Made by a program: the position numbers and the translations under genes
Shown here: positions 34,007 to 42,593 of the stretch, in pieces
How the letters are laid out: each line of letters begins with the position of its first letter
Position numbering within the stretch: position 1 is the first letter of the stretch
Notes under the pieces: generated by a model
What the model was told of the DNA's origin: nothing
Seen by the model: only the letters and a program-made list of their open reading frames with translations
Databases searched by the model: none
Source: an uncultured Rhizobium sp.
GTDB taxonomy: Bacteria > Pseudomonadota > Alphaproteobacteria > Rhizobiales > Rhizobiaceae
Direction: 5' to 3'
DNA: 64,000 bases
NCBI GenBank assembly: GCA_945952045.1
Contig: CAMFHE010000001.1
Coordinates: 200,041 to 264,040, forward strand

Positions 34007-36238
34007 TCAGCCTCCCGCCGTCTGCGGTTCGAGCGGCAGGGTGATCCGCAATGCATAGACACCCTCGGACCAGCGCACGGCGGCATCTCCTTCCAGTTGC
34101 GCCATACGCATGCGTATATTGCCGGAACCAAGGCGATTTCCGGCGCGATGGGGATCGGCATCGTCGGGTTTGCCAGCCGCGTTGACGATCTCATGCACGA
34201 GTTGGCCGTCATGCTCTGCTGTGCTGATACGGATTTCCCCCGGATTTCCATGCTTCAGCGCGTTTGACAAGGCTTCGCGATGGACTGCGTTTAGATTGCG
34301 ATGGGTGTGATAGGGGAGGACGCGTTCGGAATCGTCGGCATTTCCAAGCGGCCAATGGAGCGTAAATCCCTGTTGTTCCGCGCGGTTGCGGCTCTCATGG
34401 CGCAAATGGCCTATGAATTCCGATAAAACGACCTGCCGGCCGGAGAGGCCGCTGGCAATCTGGCGGATATCGGAAAGCGCATCCATGATCGCTTCCTGCC
34501 GATGCGCTTCGTTGCGCGCATGCAAGCCGGAAAGAAGATGCGCACCGACATCGTCATGCAGGTCCATCGCGATGCGCCGACGTTCCTCGGTTACGCCTTG
34601 CTCATAGGAGAGACGATCCCGCTCGGCCGACTCCACCAGGCTGGCAAGCTGCTCGACGAGCGCAAGATCGCGATTGTCGAACAATCGTCCGCCGCCCCCG
34701 GCCAGCCGCAGGCGCAGACCTGCCGACCAGGGGTAAGGCGGAACCTCGAGGCCAAGACCTTCATCGAGAAGTTGCGGTCTGCCGCTTTCGGTACCCGCCA
34801 GCAACTCGCGGTGGGACGGCTCGAAATGCTCGTCGATGACCGCGATCCAGCTATCCTGCTTGGCGGCGCTCGTCGCCTGAAATGCGACGGCATTGGTCTG
34901 GCGATAGAGCTTTGCGAGTTCCGGCTGGCGCTCCCGGAGCACGCGGCGCAATGCCATATCGCGGCCGGCGATATAGAGAACGCCGGCAGCCAGAACGGCC
35001 AACCCCAGCGAACTCGTCGGGGAAAGGCTGAGCAGATAGGCGATCGCCAGATCGGCGATCAAGACGGCGATGATGATGACGACATAGAACATCAGCCGGT
35101 AGGCCCAACGGCCAAGGTCAAAAAGTCTGTATCGCATGATGCCGACCGCGGTCGCGGCATAGATTGCGGCAAGCGGAACGAAGGCCGCGCTTTGCGACAT
35201 GACCACATCGACCCCGAGCACGACAGGCACAGTGACGAACAGCACGAAGGAACCGGCGCCCAGCAAGACCGAAACACCAAGCCACAGCATGACGGCGCGG
35301 TCGGCGGGATTGGAGCGCGTGGCGCGATATTGGCAGACGACCAGCGCGACGATGCCGATCAGCAGCAAGACGACGCCGTTATGCGGCGAAGCGATCTCAT
35401 GTGGTAGAAATTCGAGCCGATATGCTGCCATGTGAACGTAGCAAAGCAGGGGAACCGGCCAGAGATATTTCCAGGAGATAAGCCGAACCGGATAAACGGC
35501 GAAGAGGTATATGGCGCCGATGCCGAACAGGAACGTGCTGGCCTGGTTTGCCAGCGACAGGAGACGAAACAGATCCGCTGCCAGCGCAATGTCGCGCGTG
35601 CTGTAAACCGCTGCGGTCAACGCCGCGACGGCTGCACCGAGGCCGGATACGGCAAAGGCAACCGCAGGCCCGTTTCCGGGTCGCAGCGTCACCAGAAAAG
35701 CCGCAACCAGCAAGATGCAGAAGGCAGCGCCGATCTGCAGCCAGAAATCCGCATCGAGGTCGGCCGGCTTGCGCTGCGCTGCGGTCATCAGGGCCTTTAC
35801 CAGAGTGCCAACCTCGCCGGGCACGGCATAGGCGATGCCGAATTGTTCCTCGGCAAGGATAGCCGCCATCGCCCCCTGGCGCGAGAAGAAGCGGTCACCG
35901 GCGCCATAGGATGGCAACATATCCGGCTCTTCGATGAAATCCTCGTCCTCGAAAGCGATGGCCTTGTCCGGTTGCGCTTGGCTAAAAGCCTTGAAATCAC
36001 CTGCCATTTTTATCGTCGAAAGGTCGGTTCCTGTCCGGTAAAGGCCAAAGATCGAAACGGGGGCGCCGTTCACCTTGCCGGCATAGCCTCCAGCGGCGTC
36101 GCGTTGGGCATCGATCGCGATATCGAGGCCTGTGTTCTTTTGCTGGGTGGCAATGGCGAAAACGAGAAAGATCGACAGCGCGATCGAGACGAGCCAGAAG
36201 AACAATCGCGATGCGGGAGATAGAGACCAGCCCACCAT
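34007..36238 (-). CDS. Large membrane sensor histidine kinase (HisKA_3)
   Basis: 743 residues. An N-terminal helix (about 9-29) and an extracytoplasmic region up to 165 precede seven or eight membrane helices (about 170-440), an arrangement like 7TM sensor kinases. A linker domain (about 460-540) leads to the HisKA_3 helix with the phosphoacceptor His561 (RRRIAMDLHDDVGAHL). The ATPase domain is recognisable (VHREALSNALKHG, GSGNIRMRMAQLEGDA), though the D box is weak. Partner of the LuxR-type regulator that follows. The signal is unknown. Confidence 0.88.
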   Translation of the reverse strand: MVGWSLSPASRLFFWLVSIALSIFLVFAIATQQKNTGLDIAIDAQRDAAGGYAGKVNGAPVSIFGLYRTGTDLSTIKMAGDFKAFSQAQPDKAIAFEDEDFIEEPDMLPSYGAGDRFFSRQGAMAAILAEEQFGIAYAVPGEVGTLVKALMTAAQRKPADLDADFWLQIGAAFCILLVAAFLVTLRPGNGPAVAFAVSGLGAAVAALTAAVYSTRDIALAADLFRLLSLANQASTFLFGIGAIYLFAVYPVRLISWKYLWPVPLLCYVHMAAYRLEFLPHEIASPHNGVVLLLIGIVALVVCQYRATRSNPADRAVMLWLGVSVLLGAGSFVLFVTVPVVLGVDVVMSQSAAFVPLAAIYAATAVGIMRYRLFDLGRWAYRLMFYVVIIIAVLIADLAIAYLLSLSPTSSLGLAVLAAGVLYIAGRDMALRRVLRERQPELAKLYRQTNAVAFQATSAAKQDSWIAVIDEHFEPSHRELLAGTESGRPQLLDEGLGLEVPPYPWSAGLRLRLAGGGGRLFDNRDLALVEQLASLVESAERDRLSYEQGVTEERRRIAMDLHDDVGAHLLSGLHARNEAHRQEAIMDALSDIRQIASGLSGRQVVLSEFIGHLRHESRNRAEQQGFTLHWPLGNADDSERVLPYHTHRNLNAVHREALSNALKHGNPGEIRISTAEHDGQLVHEIVNAAGKPDDADPHRAGNRLGSGNIRMRMAQLEGDAAVRWSEGVYALRITLPLEPQTAGG

Positions 36239-36597
36239 AAGCTAACGCCATCGCCCGGCATCGGACAGGGCAGAATGTCTCCAGCCCTTGTCAGGCGCAT
36301 CGCGCCGGCCATGCCACGGTCCCATGCAATCCAAATTCAATTCCTCACCCGAAAGAGCGGCGTCGTTAACAACGCATGCCGGCCTGCATAGATTACTTTA
36401 TTGACCTGTTTCGACTTGGCAATCGTTCTGGATCGAATTTGTCCCGCCGCAGCGGAGAATGTGGAAAGATTTACTCCGCCAAGTATTTTCATCACCTGTT
36501 CGGGTGAGGAAATGTCTTTTATATATCAGAATATTAACCACGAAATTGACAGTTCGGCGCTCGCCCTTTCTAGTCGCGCGAAACAGGAGGGTGTTAC
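36239..36597. other. Intergenic region upstream of the DUF4214 gene
   Basis: About 360 bases between two divergent genes with no credible gene. The part from 36380 to 36560 is notably AT-rich against the window average and includes ATATATCAGAATATTAACC, so it likely holds the promoter of the DUF4214 gene; no specific site is recognised. Confidence 0.45.
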
Positions 36598-37482
36598 ATG
36601 ACGACTGGAATGACGATTGGCGATCTCTCGGGTCTTATTCAGCTGGCGAAGTCCGGCGTGGCCGGATTGACCATCACCGATTTCGATGCGCTTTTCGACA
36701 AGATCAAGGAGCTGATGCGGACTTTCAACCAGCTGACGCCTGAGATCGAGGCCAATCTCGATCTGGCCCGGCAGGAGTTGAAGGCCAATCCGGGGCTGTT
36801 TGACATCGGCAAGGCGGAATTCATCAATTCGGTCGATGCGCTGCTGGCAAAATATCCGGCTACGACGCTTCTGTCGGATATTCCCGAATTCCAGAACGGA
36901 ACGACCACGCCGCCAACCGATCCGGGAACTGGAACGGGTGTGCCGGGCGAAATCGACTTCGCCAAGCTGGAAAAGCTGTTTTCCGATGTCAGCGTCAAAT
37001 ACGATCCGGTGACGCATAAGGTGAGCGTGGTCGGAGCAGGTTATTCATTCGAGCAGGTCGGCGTCGAACGCCTCGAATTCAAGGACGGCTTCCTTGCCTT
37101 CGACGTCGATGGTCATGCCGGCCAGGTCTATCGTCTCTACGAAGCCTTCGGTCGCGCGGGCGAAGCGGAGGGCCTCGGATACTGGATCAAGGCGCTCGAT
37201 TCCAAATCGACCGACCTGTCGACCATCGTCAAGCACTTCATTGCCTCGAACGAGTTCACATCGATTTTCGGCAACGCGCAGACGCTGTCGAATTCGGACT
37301 TCGTGTCGGCGCTCTACACGAAAATATTCGATCGTGCGCCCGATGCCGCCGGCTTGAATTACTGGCTCAATGCTTTGGGGCAAGGCACGCAGCGCGATCA
37401 GGTCTTCACGGCCTTCACCGAAAGCGCGGAAATCCAGTCGCTGGTTGCTGCCGATGTCAAGGACGGTATCTGGTACGTCTGA
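36598..37482 (+). CDS. DUF4214 domain protein
   Basis: 294 residues behind a strong AGGAGGG ribosome site. Residues 1-100 are a helical region, joined by a Thr-Pro-Gly linker (TTTPPTDPGTGTGVPGE) to the C-terminal part. There, two DUF4214 units repeat: VYRLYEAFGRAGEAEGLGYW with FIASNEFTSIFG, then LYTKIFDRAPDAAGLNYWLN with FTESAEIQ. DUF4214 proteins are often secreted by type I systems and linked to surface layers or adhesion. No N-terminal signal peptide is present, which agrees with type I export, but no transporter is adjacent. Confidence 0.85.
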   Translation: MTTGMTIGDLSGLIQLAKSGVAGLTITDFDALFDKIKELMRTFNQLTPEIEANLDLARQELKANPGLFDIGKAEFINSVDALLAKYPATTLLSDIPEFQNGTTTPPTDPGTGTGVPGEIDFAKLEKLFSDVSVKYDPVTHKVSVVGAGYSFEQVGVERLEFKDGFLAFDVDGHAGQVYRLYEAFGRAGEAEGLGYWIKALDSKSTDLSTIVKHFIASNEFTSIFGNAQTLSNSDFVSALYTKIFDRAPDAAGLNYWLNALGQGTQRDQVFTAFTESAEIQSLVAADVKDGIWYV

Positions 37483-37580
37483 CGATGTATGCGCCAACGG
37501 GGCTGGGGCTTGTGTGTCTCCGGCCTTGTTTCGTTTCCGATGCACGCGCAGGCTGATCGAGCACGTGATCGGCCTTGACC

Positions 37581-37916
37581 TCAGCGATGACGCGGGCTGG
37601 CGCCGAGGCGCGCCAGCACCTTGCCGGGAATACCGTAACGCTGCACGACATCGCGGCCGTTGCGCAGGCCGCAGACCTCGCGGTGAATGAAAAACGCCCA
37701 GACAGCCTGAGCGGCCTTATCGACAAGCCGTTCCTGCTCGACGGTATCGAGGCCCTTGGCCTCGCCTGCCGCCAACGCGGCAAGCGCTGCCTCGACGGTT
37801 GTTCCATGACGACCGAGCGTGCTGGCCCGCTCCGACATCAGTTCGTATTCGAGGATGCCAAGTCCCGTTTCCACGAGGTTTGACGCGCTGAAATTTCGCG
37901 GCGGCCGAACCGTCAT
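37581..37916 (-). CDS. DUF6665-like small protein
   Basis: About 111 residues from ATG 37916 (GGAGATCGGGA upstream). The segment GLGILEYELMSERASTLGR and the C-terminal FFIHREVCGLRNGRDVVQ are, as I recall, typical of a small rhizobial family named DUF6665, function unknown. All-helical, no membrane segment. It is divergent from the iron-transport operon, whose RirA-like box lies about 120 bases away, so shared regulation is conceivable but unproven. Confidence 0.65.
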   Translation of the reverse strand: MTVRPPRNFSASNLVETGLGILEYELMSERASTLGRHGTTVEAALAALAAGEAKGLDTVEQERLVDKAAQAVWAFFIHREVCGLRNGRDVVQRYGIPGKVLARLGASPRHR

Positions 37917-38035
37917 TCCCGATCTCCGCATTGCTGGTTTCAAGCTCAAGTCTATACGAGCGGCCGCGCCGTGCCAACGCGGTAGCAGTGCCTTTGGGTC
38001 GCTGCCACCTTCGAATGTTTCTAAAAGATAAAACT

Positions 38036-38050
38036 TGACTATAACAGTCA
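38036..38050. promoter_or_regulatory. RirA-type iron-responsive operator
   Basis: TGA-CTATAACAG-TCA matches the TGA-N9-TCA consensus of the rhizobial iron-responsive operator bound by RirA, within TTGAC...GTCA. It lies 43 bases upstream of a siderophore-type ABC operon, the expected kind of target. The motif is short, so the gene context carries much of the weight. Confidence 0.6.
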
Positions 38051-38092
38051 TCAAATCCTATGTGCCGGGCGACTTCCATCGGAGATAAATTC

Positions 38093-39223
38093 ATGCGTTT
38101 CTCGGGCAAATCGGCGATGTTCGCCTTCGGCCTTCTCGTTTCCACCGTGCTTCCCGCCATGGCGGAGCCTGTGACCGTCAAGGATGTGACGGGACGTGAG
38201 GTCAAGATCGAAGTGCCGGTCAAGCACGTCATTCTGGGCGAGGGGCGGCAGATCTACTTCCTGGCGGCACTCGACAAGGAAAACCCGTTCCAGCACGTCG
38301 TCGGCTGGCGCGATGACCTGCCGAAGGCCGATCCGGAATCTTATGCAGCTTATCTCGCGAAATATCCCGACATCGCCAAGCTGCCGACCTTTGGCGGCAT
38401 GAAGGACGGTACGTTCGACATCGAGCAGGCCGTCTCGTTGAAGCCCGACGTCATCCTGATGAACGTCGATGCCAAGACCGCGACGGAAGAGGCCGGCTAT
38501 ATCGAAAAGCTCGGCAAGGTCGGAATTCCCCTGGTTTACGTCGACTTCCGCGAAAAGCCGATGGAAAACACCGAGCCGAGCATGCGCATCATGGGCACCC
38601 TGATGGGCAAGGAACAGGTTGCCGAGGACTTCATCACGTTCCGTGCCGATGCGATCCGCCAGGTGACTGATGTCCTCGAAAAGAACAAGCCGGCAAAGCC
38701 GGTGGTCTTCGTCGAGCGCGCCGGCGGCTATTCCGACGATTGCTGCATGTCCTTCGGCAACGAGAATTTCGGCAAGATGGTCGAACTGGCCGGCGGTACG
38801 AACATGGCCAAGGACATTATTCCCGGCACGTTCGGCACCGTGAACCCCGAGCAGATCATCGCTTCCAATCCCGATCAGGTGATTGTCACCGGCGGCATGT
38901 GGGAAGGTTATGTGCCGGGCGGCAACTGGGTTGGCGTCGGTTATGGCGCGGATCTCAAGGAGGCTCACCGCAAGCTGGAAAACCTGACCAAGCGCCCCGC
39001 CTTTACCGGCATCAAGGCGGTTGCAGACGGTAATGTCCATGCCATCTGGCACCAGTTCTACAATAACCCCTACCAGTTCGTCGCCATTCAGCAGATCGCA
39101 AAGTGGCTGCACCCCGATCTGTTCAAGGAACTTCAGCCGGAAGCGACGTTCAAGGAATTGCATACCCGCTTCCTGCCGCTCGACTACAAGCCGGGATACT
39201 TCGTCTCGCTGAAAGGCGAATAA
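38093..39223 (+). CDS. Iron-siderophore type ABC transporter substrate-binding protein
   Basis: About 376 residues from ATG 38093 (GGAGAT before it), with a signal peptide (SAMFAFGLLVSTVLPAMA). The mature protein is of the periplasmic binding protein 2 class: the segment TVKDVTGREVKIEVPVKHVI opens it and LKPDVILMN and NPDQVIVTGG are typical of siderophore or heme binders. A Cys-Cys pair (SDDCCMSFGNENFGKM) is unusual. First gene of a three-gene import operon under a RirA-like box. The ligand is probably a ferric siderophore, without proof. Confidence 0.9.
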   Translation: MRFSGKSAMFAFGLLVSTVLPAMAEPVTVKDVTGREVKIEVPVKHVILGEGRQIYFLAALDKENPFQHVVGWRDDLPKADPESYAAYLAKYPDIAKLPTFGGMKDGTFDIEQAVSLKPDVILMNVDAKTATEEAGYIEKLGKVGIPLVYVDFREKPMENTEPSMRIMGTLMGKEQVAEDFITFRADAIRQVTDVLEKNKPAKPVVFVERAGGYSDDCCMSFGNENFGKMVELAGGTNMAKDIIPGTFGTVNPEQIIASNPDQVIVTGGMWEGYVPGGNWVGVGYGADLKEAHRKLENLTKRPAFTGIKAVADGNVHAIWHQFYNNPYQFVAIQQIAKWLHPDLFKELQPEATFKELHTRFLPLDYKPGYFVSLKGE

Positions 39224-39226
39224 GCG

Positions 39227-40291
39227 ATGACCGCCATGGCCATCGAAACCAAAGCAACGGGGCGCGATCGATATCGCGCCCTTGCCTTTAAACGCATCCT
39301 CATTCTCTCTGGCCTCGCAATGGCGCTGGCCGCAACCATCGCCGTCGATATGGCGCTGGGGCCTGCGAATTACAGCCTGTCGCAAGTGCTCTCCGCGCTG
39401 TTTTCGCCTGAAACGGCCGGTCAGCAGCTGCGCGTCGTCATCTGGGATATCCGTATGCCGATCGCGCTGATGGCGGTCACCGTTGGGGCGTCGCTATCGG
39501 TCGCCGGGGCGCAGATGCAGACGATCCTGTCCAATCCGCTCGCCAGCCCTTTCACGCTCGGCATTTCCGCGGCCGCCAGCTTTGGCGCGGCTTTGGGCCT
39601 TGTCGGCGGTGTCGCGATCTTCCCGGGCGCTGTCCAATACATGGTGCCGGTCAATGCCTTCATCATGGCAATGGTCGCGGCGCTGTTCATCCATTTTGCA
39701 TCGACGCTGCGCGGCGTGACGGTGGAAACCATCGTCCTGCTCGGCATCGCGCTGGTCTTCACCTTCAATGCGGCCTTGTCGCTGCTCGAATATCTGGCGT
39801 CCGAACAGGCGCTTGCCGCCGTCGTCTTCTGGACCATGGGCAGCCTGACCAAGGCGACGTGGGACAAAGTCTTCGTCACCGCAGCCATCCTGGTCGTGAC
39901 GCTACCTTTGTTCATGCGCAATGCCTGGGCACTGACGGCGCTTCGGCTTGGCGACGACAAGGCGGCCAGCATGGGCGTGAACGTTCGTCGCCTGCGCCTT
40001 CAGACGATGTTGATCGTCAGCCTGCTTGCGGCAATTCCGGTCTCCTTCGTCGGTACGATCGGCTTCGTCGGTCTTGTCGGACCGCACATCGCCAGGATGG
40101 TGGTCGGTGAAGATCAACGCTTCTTCCTGCCCGGCGCCGTCATCTGCGGCGCTCTACTTCTTTCTGCGACGTCGGTCGTCAGCAAGGTGCTGATCCCCGG
40201 CGCGATCCTGCCGATTGGGGTAATCACGGCGCTGGTCGGCGTTCCCTTCTTCTTCGTTCTCATTTTCTCGAACAGGAGGCGCGCATGGTAA
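39227..40291 (+). CDS. FecCD-family ABC transporter permease
   Basis: 354 residues with about nine membrane helices. The motifs SVAGAQMQTILSNPLASPFT-like (AGAQMQTILSNPLASP) and GTIGFVGLVGPHIARMVVG are diagnostic of the FecCD/BtuC family, which imports siderophores, heme or cobalamin. It starts 3 bases after the binding protein stop and overlaps the ATPase gene by 7 bases. One permease gene suggests a homodimer. Confidence 0.95.
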   Translation: MTAMAIETKATGRDRYRALAFKRILILSGLAMALAATIAVDMALGPANYSLSQVLSALFSPETAGQQLRVVIWDIRMPIALMAVTVGASLSVAGAQMQTILSNPLASPFTLGISAAASFGAALGLVGGVAIFPGAVQYMVPVNAFIMAMVAALFIHFASTLRGVTVETIVLLGIALVFTFNAALSLLEYLASEQALAAVVFWTMGSLTKATWDKVFVTAAILVVTLPLFMRNAWALTALRLGDDKAASMGVNVRRLRLQTMLIVSLLAAIPVSFVGTIGFVGLVGPHIARMVVGEDQRFFLPGAVICGALLLSATSVVSKVLIPGAILPIGVITALVGVPFFFVLIFSNRRRAW

Positions 40292-41037
40292 GCCTGGTCC
40301 TCAAGGATGTCGGCGCCTCCTATGGGCGCACGACCGTCCTGTCCAAGGTGGCGATCGAGCTTTTGTCGCCGGGCTCTACCACGGCTGTCATCGGCCCGAA
40401 TGCGGCCGGCAAGTCGACGCTCTTCAAACGCATCGCCGGCCTGATCTCCGGTCCTGGAACGGTCGTGCTGTCCGATGCCACGCGGGGCGATCGGTCGATC
40501 TGCTACATGCCTCAGGATACCGGCGCCAACGCCGTGCTCACCGTGTATGAATCCTTGCTCCTGTCCGCCAAGCAGGGCGGCGGCTGGCGGGTCAAGGACG
40601 AGGAACTGTTCGAGATCGACGCTATCCTGAAGGCGTTGCGCATCGAAAATCTCGCCTTTCGCGGTCTCGATGCCCTGTCGGGCGGCCAGCGGCAGCTTGT
40701 TTCGCTCGGTCAGGCGCTGGTGCGCCAGCCGGAGGTGCTATTGATGGACGAGCCGACCTCGGCGCTCGATCTGCATCGTCAGATCGACGTGCTGGAATTC
40801 GTCGCGAACCTCGCAAGCCGCACCGGCATGATCGTGTTGATTGCCTTGCACGATCTCAATCATGCCCTGCGCTATTGCGCCAATACCATCGTCATCGCCA
40901 ATGGTGAGATGGCGTCGAGTGGCCCGACGTCGGAAGTGATCACGTCTTCGATGCTGCGCGACATCTATCGCATCGATGCCCGCATCGAGGCATGTTCGCG
41001 CGGACGGCCGATGGTCATCGTCGACGGCGCGCTTTAA
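40285..41037 (+). CDS. ABC transporter ATP-binding protein (FepC/FhuC type)
   Basis: 250 residues. Walker A AVIGPNAAGKSTLFK, signature LSGGQRQLVSLGQALVRQ, Walker [15 protein letters not shown] and H loop IALHDLNHALRY. The typical FepC group sequence. It energises the permease encoded upstream. No outer membrane receptor gene is present in the window. Confidence 0.94.
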   Translation: MVSLVLKDVGASYGRTTVLSKVAIELLSPGSTTAVIGPNAAGKSTLFKRIAGLISGPGTVVLSDATRGDRSICYMPQDTGANAVLTVYESLLLSAKQGGGWRVKDEELFEIDAILKALRIENLAFRGLDALSGGQRQLVSLGQALVRQPEVLLMDEPTSALDLHRQIDVLEFVANLASRTGMIVLIALHDLNHALRYCANTIVIANGEMASSGPTSEVITSSMLRDIYRIDARIEACSRGRPMVIVDGAL

Positions 41038-41068
41038 CTATCCCAGAACGCATGATGCCGCGGCGATA

Positions 41069-41380
41069 TTATCGGCGCGGCACTTTCAGTTCGACATCCA
41101 GGCGATTGTAGGCGGCCTGCATCATGTCGATGTCGTTTAGGTAGCTGGCGGCCGCCAGCTCGACCATCACATCGGCAACAGCCGATTCGACACGCATGCG
41201 TTCAGCCGAATTCCCCATTTTAACCAGAACATGCGCGGCCGCCTCATCGCCGCCGAGTGCGAAATAAAGCTTCAAGGCCTGCTTCAGGAAGAGAGCGCTG
41301 CGGTTGGTGGCAGATTGCCCCTCAAGCTCGCCCTCGGTCTGCTGTAGAAGAAGCACCGCCTTGTTCTGAATCTCGCTCAT
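41069..41380 (-). CDS. Small helical protein of unknown function
   Basis: 103 residues preceded by AGGAAAACAAG. It looks wholly helical and acidic at the N-terminus (SEIQNKAVLLLQQTEGELEG), with two Ala-rich helices (GGDEAAAHVLVKMG, ADVMVELAAASYLNDID). No membrane segment, no motif. It is followed upstream on the same strand by the GGDEF protein gene (68-base gap) and may share its transcription. I do not recognise it. Confidence 0.6.
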   Translation of the reverse strand: MSEIQNKAVLLLQQTEGELEGQSATNRSALFLKQALKLYFALGGDEAAAHVLVKMGNSAERMRVESAVADVMVELAAASYLNDIDMMQAAYNRLDVELKVPRR

Positions 41381-41448
41381 CTTGTTTTCCTGGCAATTCC
41401 TGGATCGTCAGCACCTTCGCTGTCGAAAATTGATCCTGGCTGACCAGA

Positions 41449-42366
41449 TCATTCGCCTGGCGCCATCCTCTGTCCCTTCGACGAGTTTACCAACGTTTCC
41501 TTGCGTTTTGGTTGCGTTTCGGCTGCCGAGCCGATGACGCGGTTGCGTCCGGCCCGCTTTGCCCGATACAGATTGGCATCGGCTGCCTTCAGCATGGTGG
41601 ACAAAGTGTCGGATGAGGCATCGGCCTCGTAGACGCCGAAACTTGCCGTCAGGCGCGTGCCGTTCGGGAGGACGGTTGCCGTTTCGAGATCGGCACGAAT
41701 CCGGTTGGCGATCTCGGCGGCTGATGTTTTGTCGCAACCGGGCAGAAGAACCGCGAATTCCTCGCCGCCGATTCGTGCAGCGAGATCGTAAGGCCGCAGG
41801 CAGGCCTGCACGACGGCCCCGGTTGTCATCAATGCCCGGTCGCCGGCATCATGGCCGAAGCGATCGTTGATCGATTTGAAATGGTCGATATCCATCGAGA
41901 TGACCGAGAGTTTCGTCTGCTCGCGCCGGGCGCGGGAAATGACCGCCGCCGCATTGTCGATCAGCCAGCGACGATTGCGCAAGCCTGTCACGACATCGGA
42001 GGTCGCCTGATGTTCAAGGGTGGTGATCGTCCGCGACAACTCCGTCGTCAGGCTCGTAAATGTATTGATGATCAAACCGATTTCATCCCTGCGCTTCGAG
42101 CGCAGTTCGCATACGATTCTCGATTCGCGAAAACGCGTCACCGCCAGCCGCAACTGCCGCAGCGGATGAAGAAGAAACCAAAGTGAACCCAGGCAAAGCA
42201 CCGTTCCGGCGACCGTGGCGGCCAGAAGCAGGCCGACTGTCGTCAAGGGATCGAGATGCTGGTTGAAGCCGTAGTATGCGAGCGCCGCGAAGAGCGGCAG
42301 GTGGGTGCTGACGAAGGAGGCGAGGAACAATTTGAGCGTCAGCGAGGCGTGAAGTCTGGCAATCAT
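41449..42366 (-). CDS. Diguanylate cyclase (GGDEF) with membrane anchor and HAMP-like linker
   Basis: About 305 residues from ATG 42366 (AAAGGGAAATA upstream). Two membrane helices (about 12-32 and 42-66) with a very short outer loop, then a HAMP-like region (about 68-125) and a GGDEF domain: SDVVTGLRNRRWL, SMDIDHFKSINDRFGHDAGD and the active site ARIGGEEFAVLL. The RPYD motif five residues before it is a complete inhibitory I-site. It should make cyclic di-GMP with product feedback. No EAL domain. Confidence 0.93.
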   Translation of the reverse strand: MIARLHASLTLKLFLASFVSTHLPLFAALAYYGFNQHLDPLTTVGLLLAATVAGTVLCLGSLWFLLHPLRQLRLAVTRFRESRIVCELRSKRRDEIGLIINTFTSLTTELSRTITTLEHQATSDVVTGLRNRRWLIDNAAAVISRARREQTKLSVISMDIDHFKSINDRFGHDAGDRALMTTGAVVQACLRPYDLAARIGGEEFAVLLPGCDKTSAAEIANRIRADLETATVLPNGTRLTASFGVYEADASSDTLSTMLKAADANLYRAKRAGRNRVIGSAAETQPKRKETLVNSSKGQRMAPGE

Positions 42367-42541
42367 TATTTCCCTTTCCAACGGTATCCCGCGAAGCAGT
42401 CCGTGGGGGCAAATAGACGACCGCCCTCTCCATGGACGTTAATCGAATCACTCAAACTTTACGGATCGGGAGCCGGGGCGGCCAAAGCGCCTTTTCGATC
42501 ATTTCCTGCATCGCCTGAGAAATGGCCCGATGAAAGCAGAA

Positions 42542-42561
42542 CGGCCGGGTTTCCCCGGCCG
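42542..42561 (-). terminator. Hairpin after the chemotaxis receptor gene
   Basis: CGGCCGGG and CCCGGCCG form an 8-base stem with a short loop about 35 bases after the receptor stop, read on the minus strand and followed by a modest T-rich stretch (TTCTGCTTTC). A second small stem (CACATC/GATGTG, 42562-42580) lies between it and the stop. Confidence 0.45.
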
Positions 42562-42593
42562 CACATCGCCATCTGATAAAGATGTGAATATTT

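Noticed and set aside
42562..42587. Plus-strand terminator (CACATC/GATGTG followed by AATATTTTT)
   Set aside because: No plus-strand gene ends before it; it probably arises from the region after the receptor stop on the other strand.
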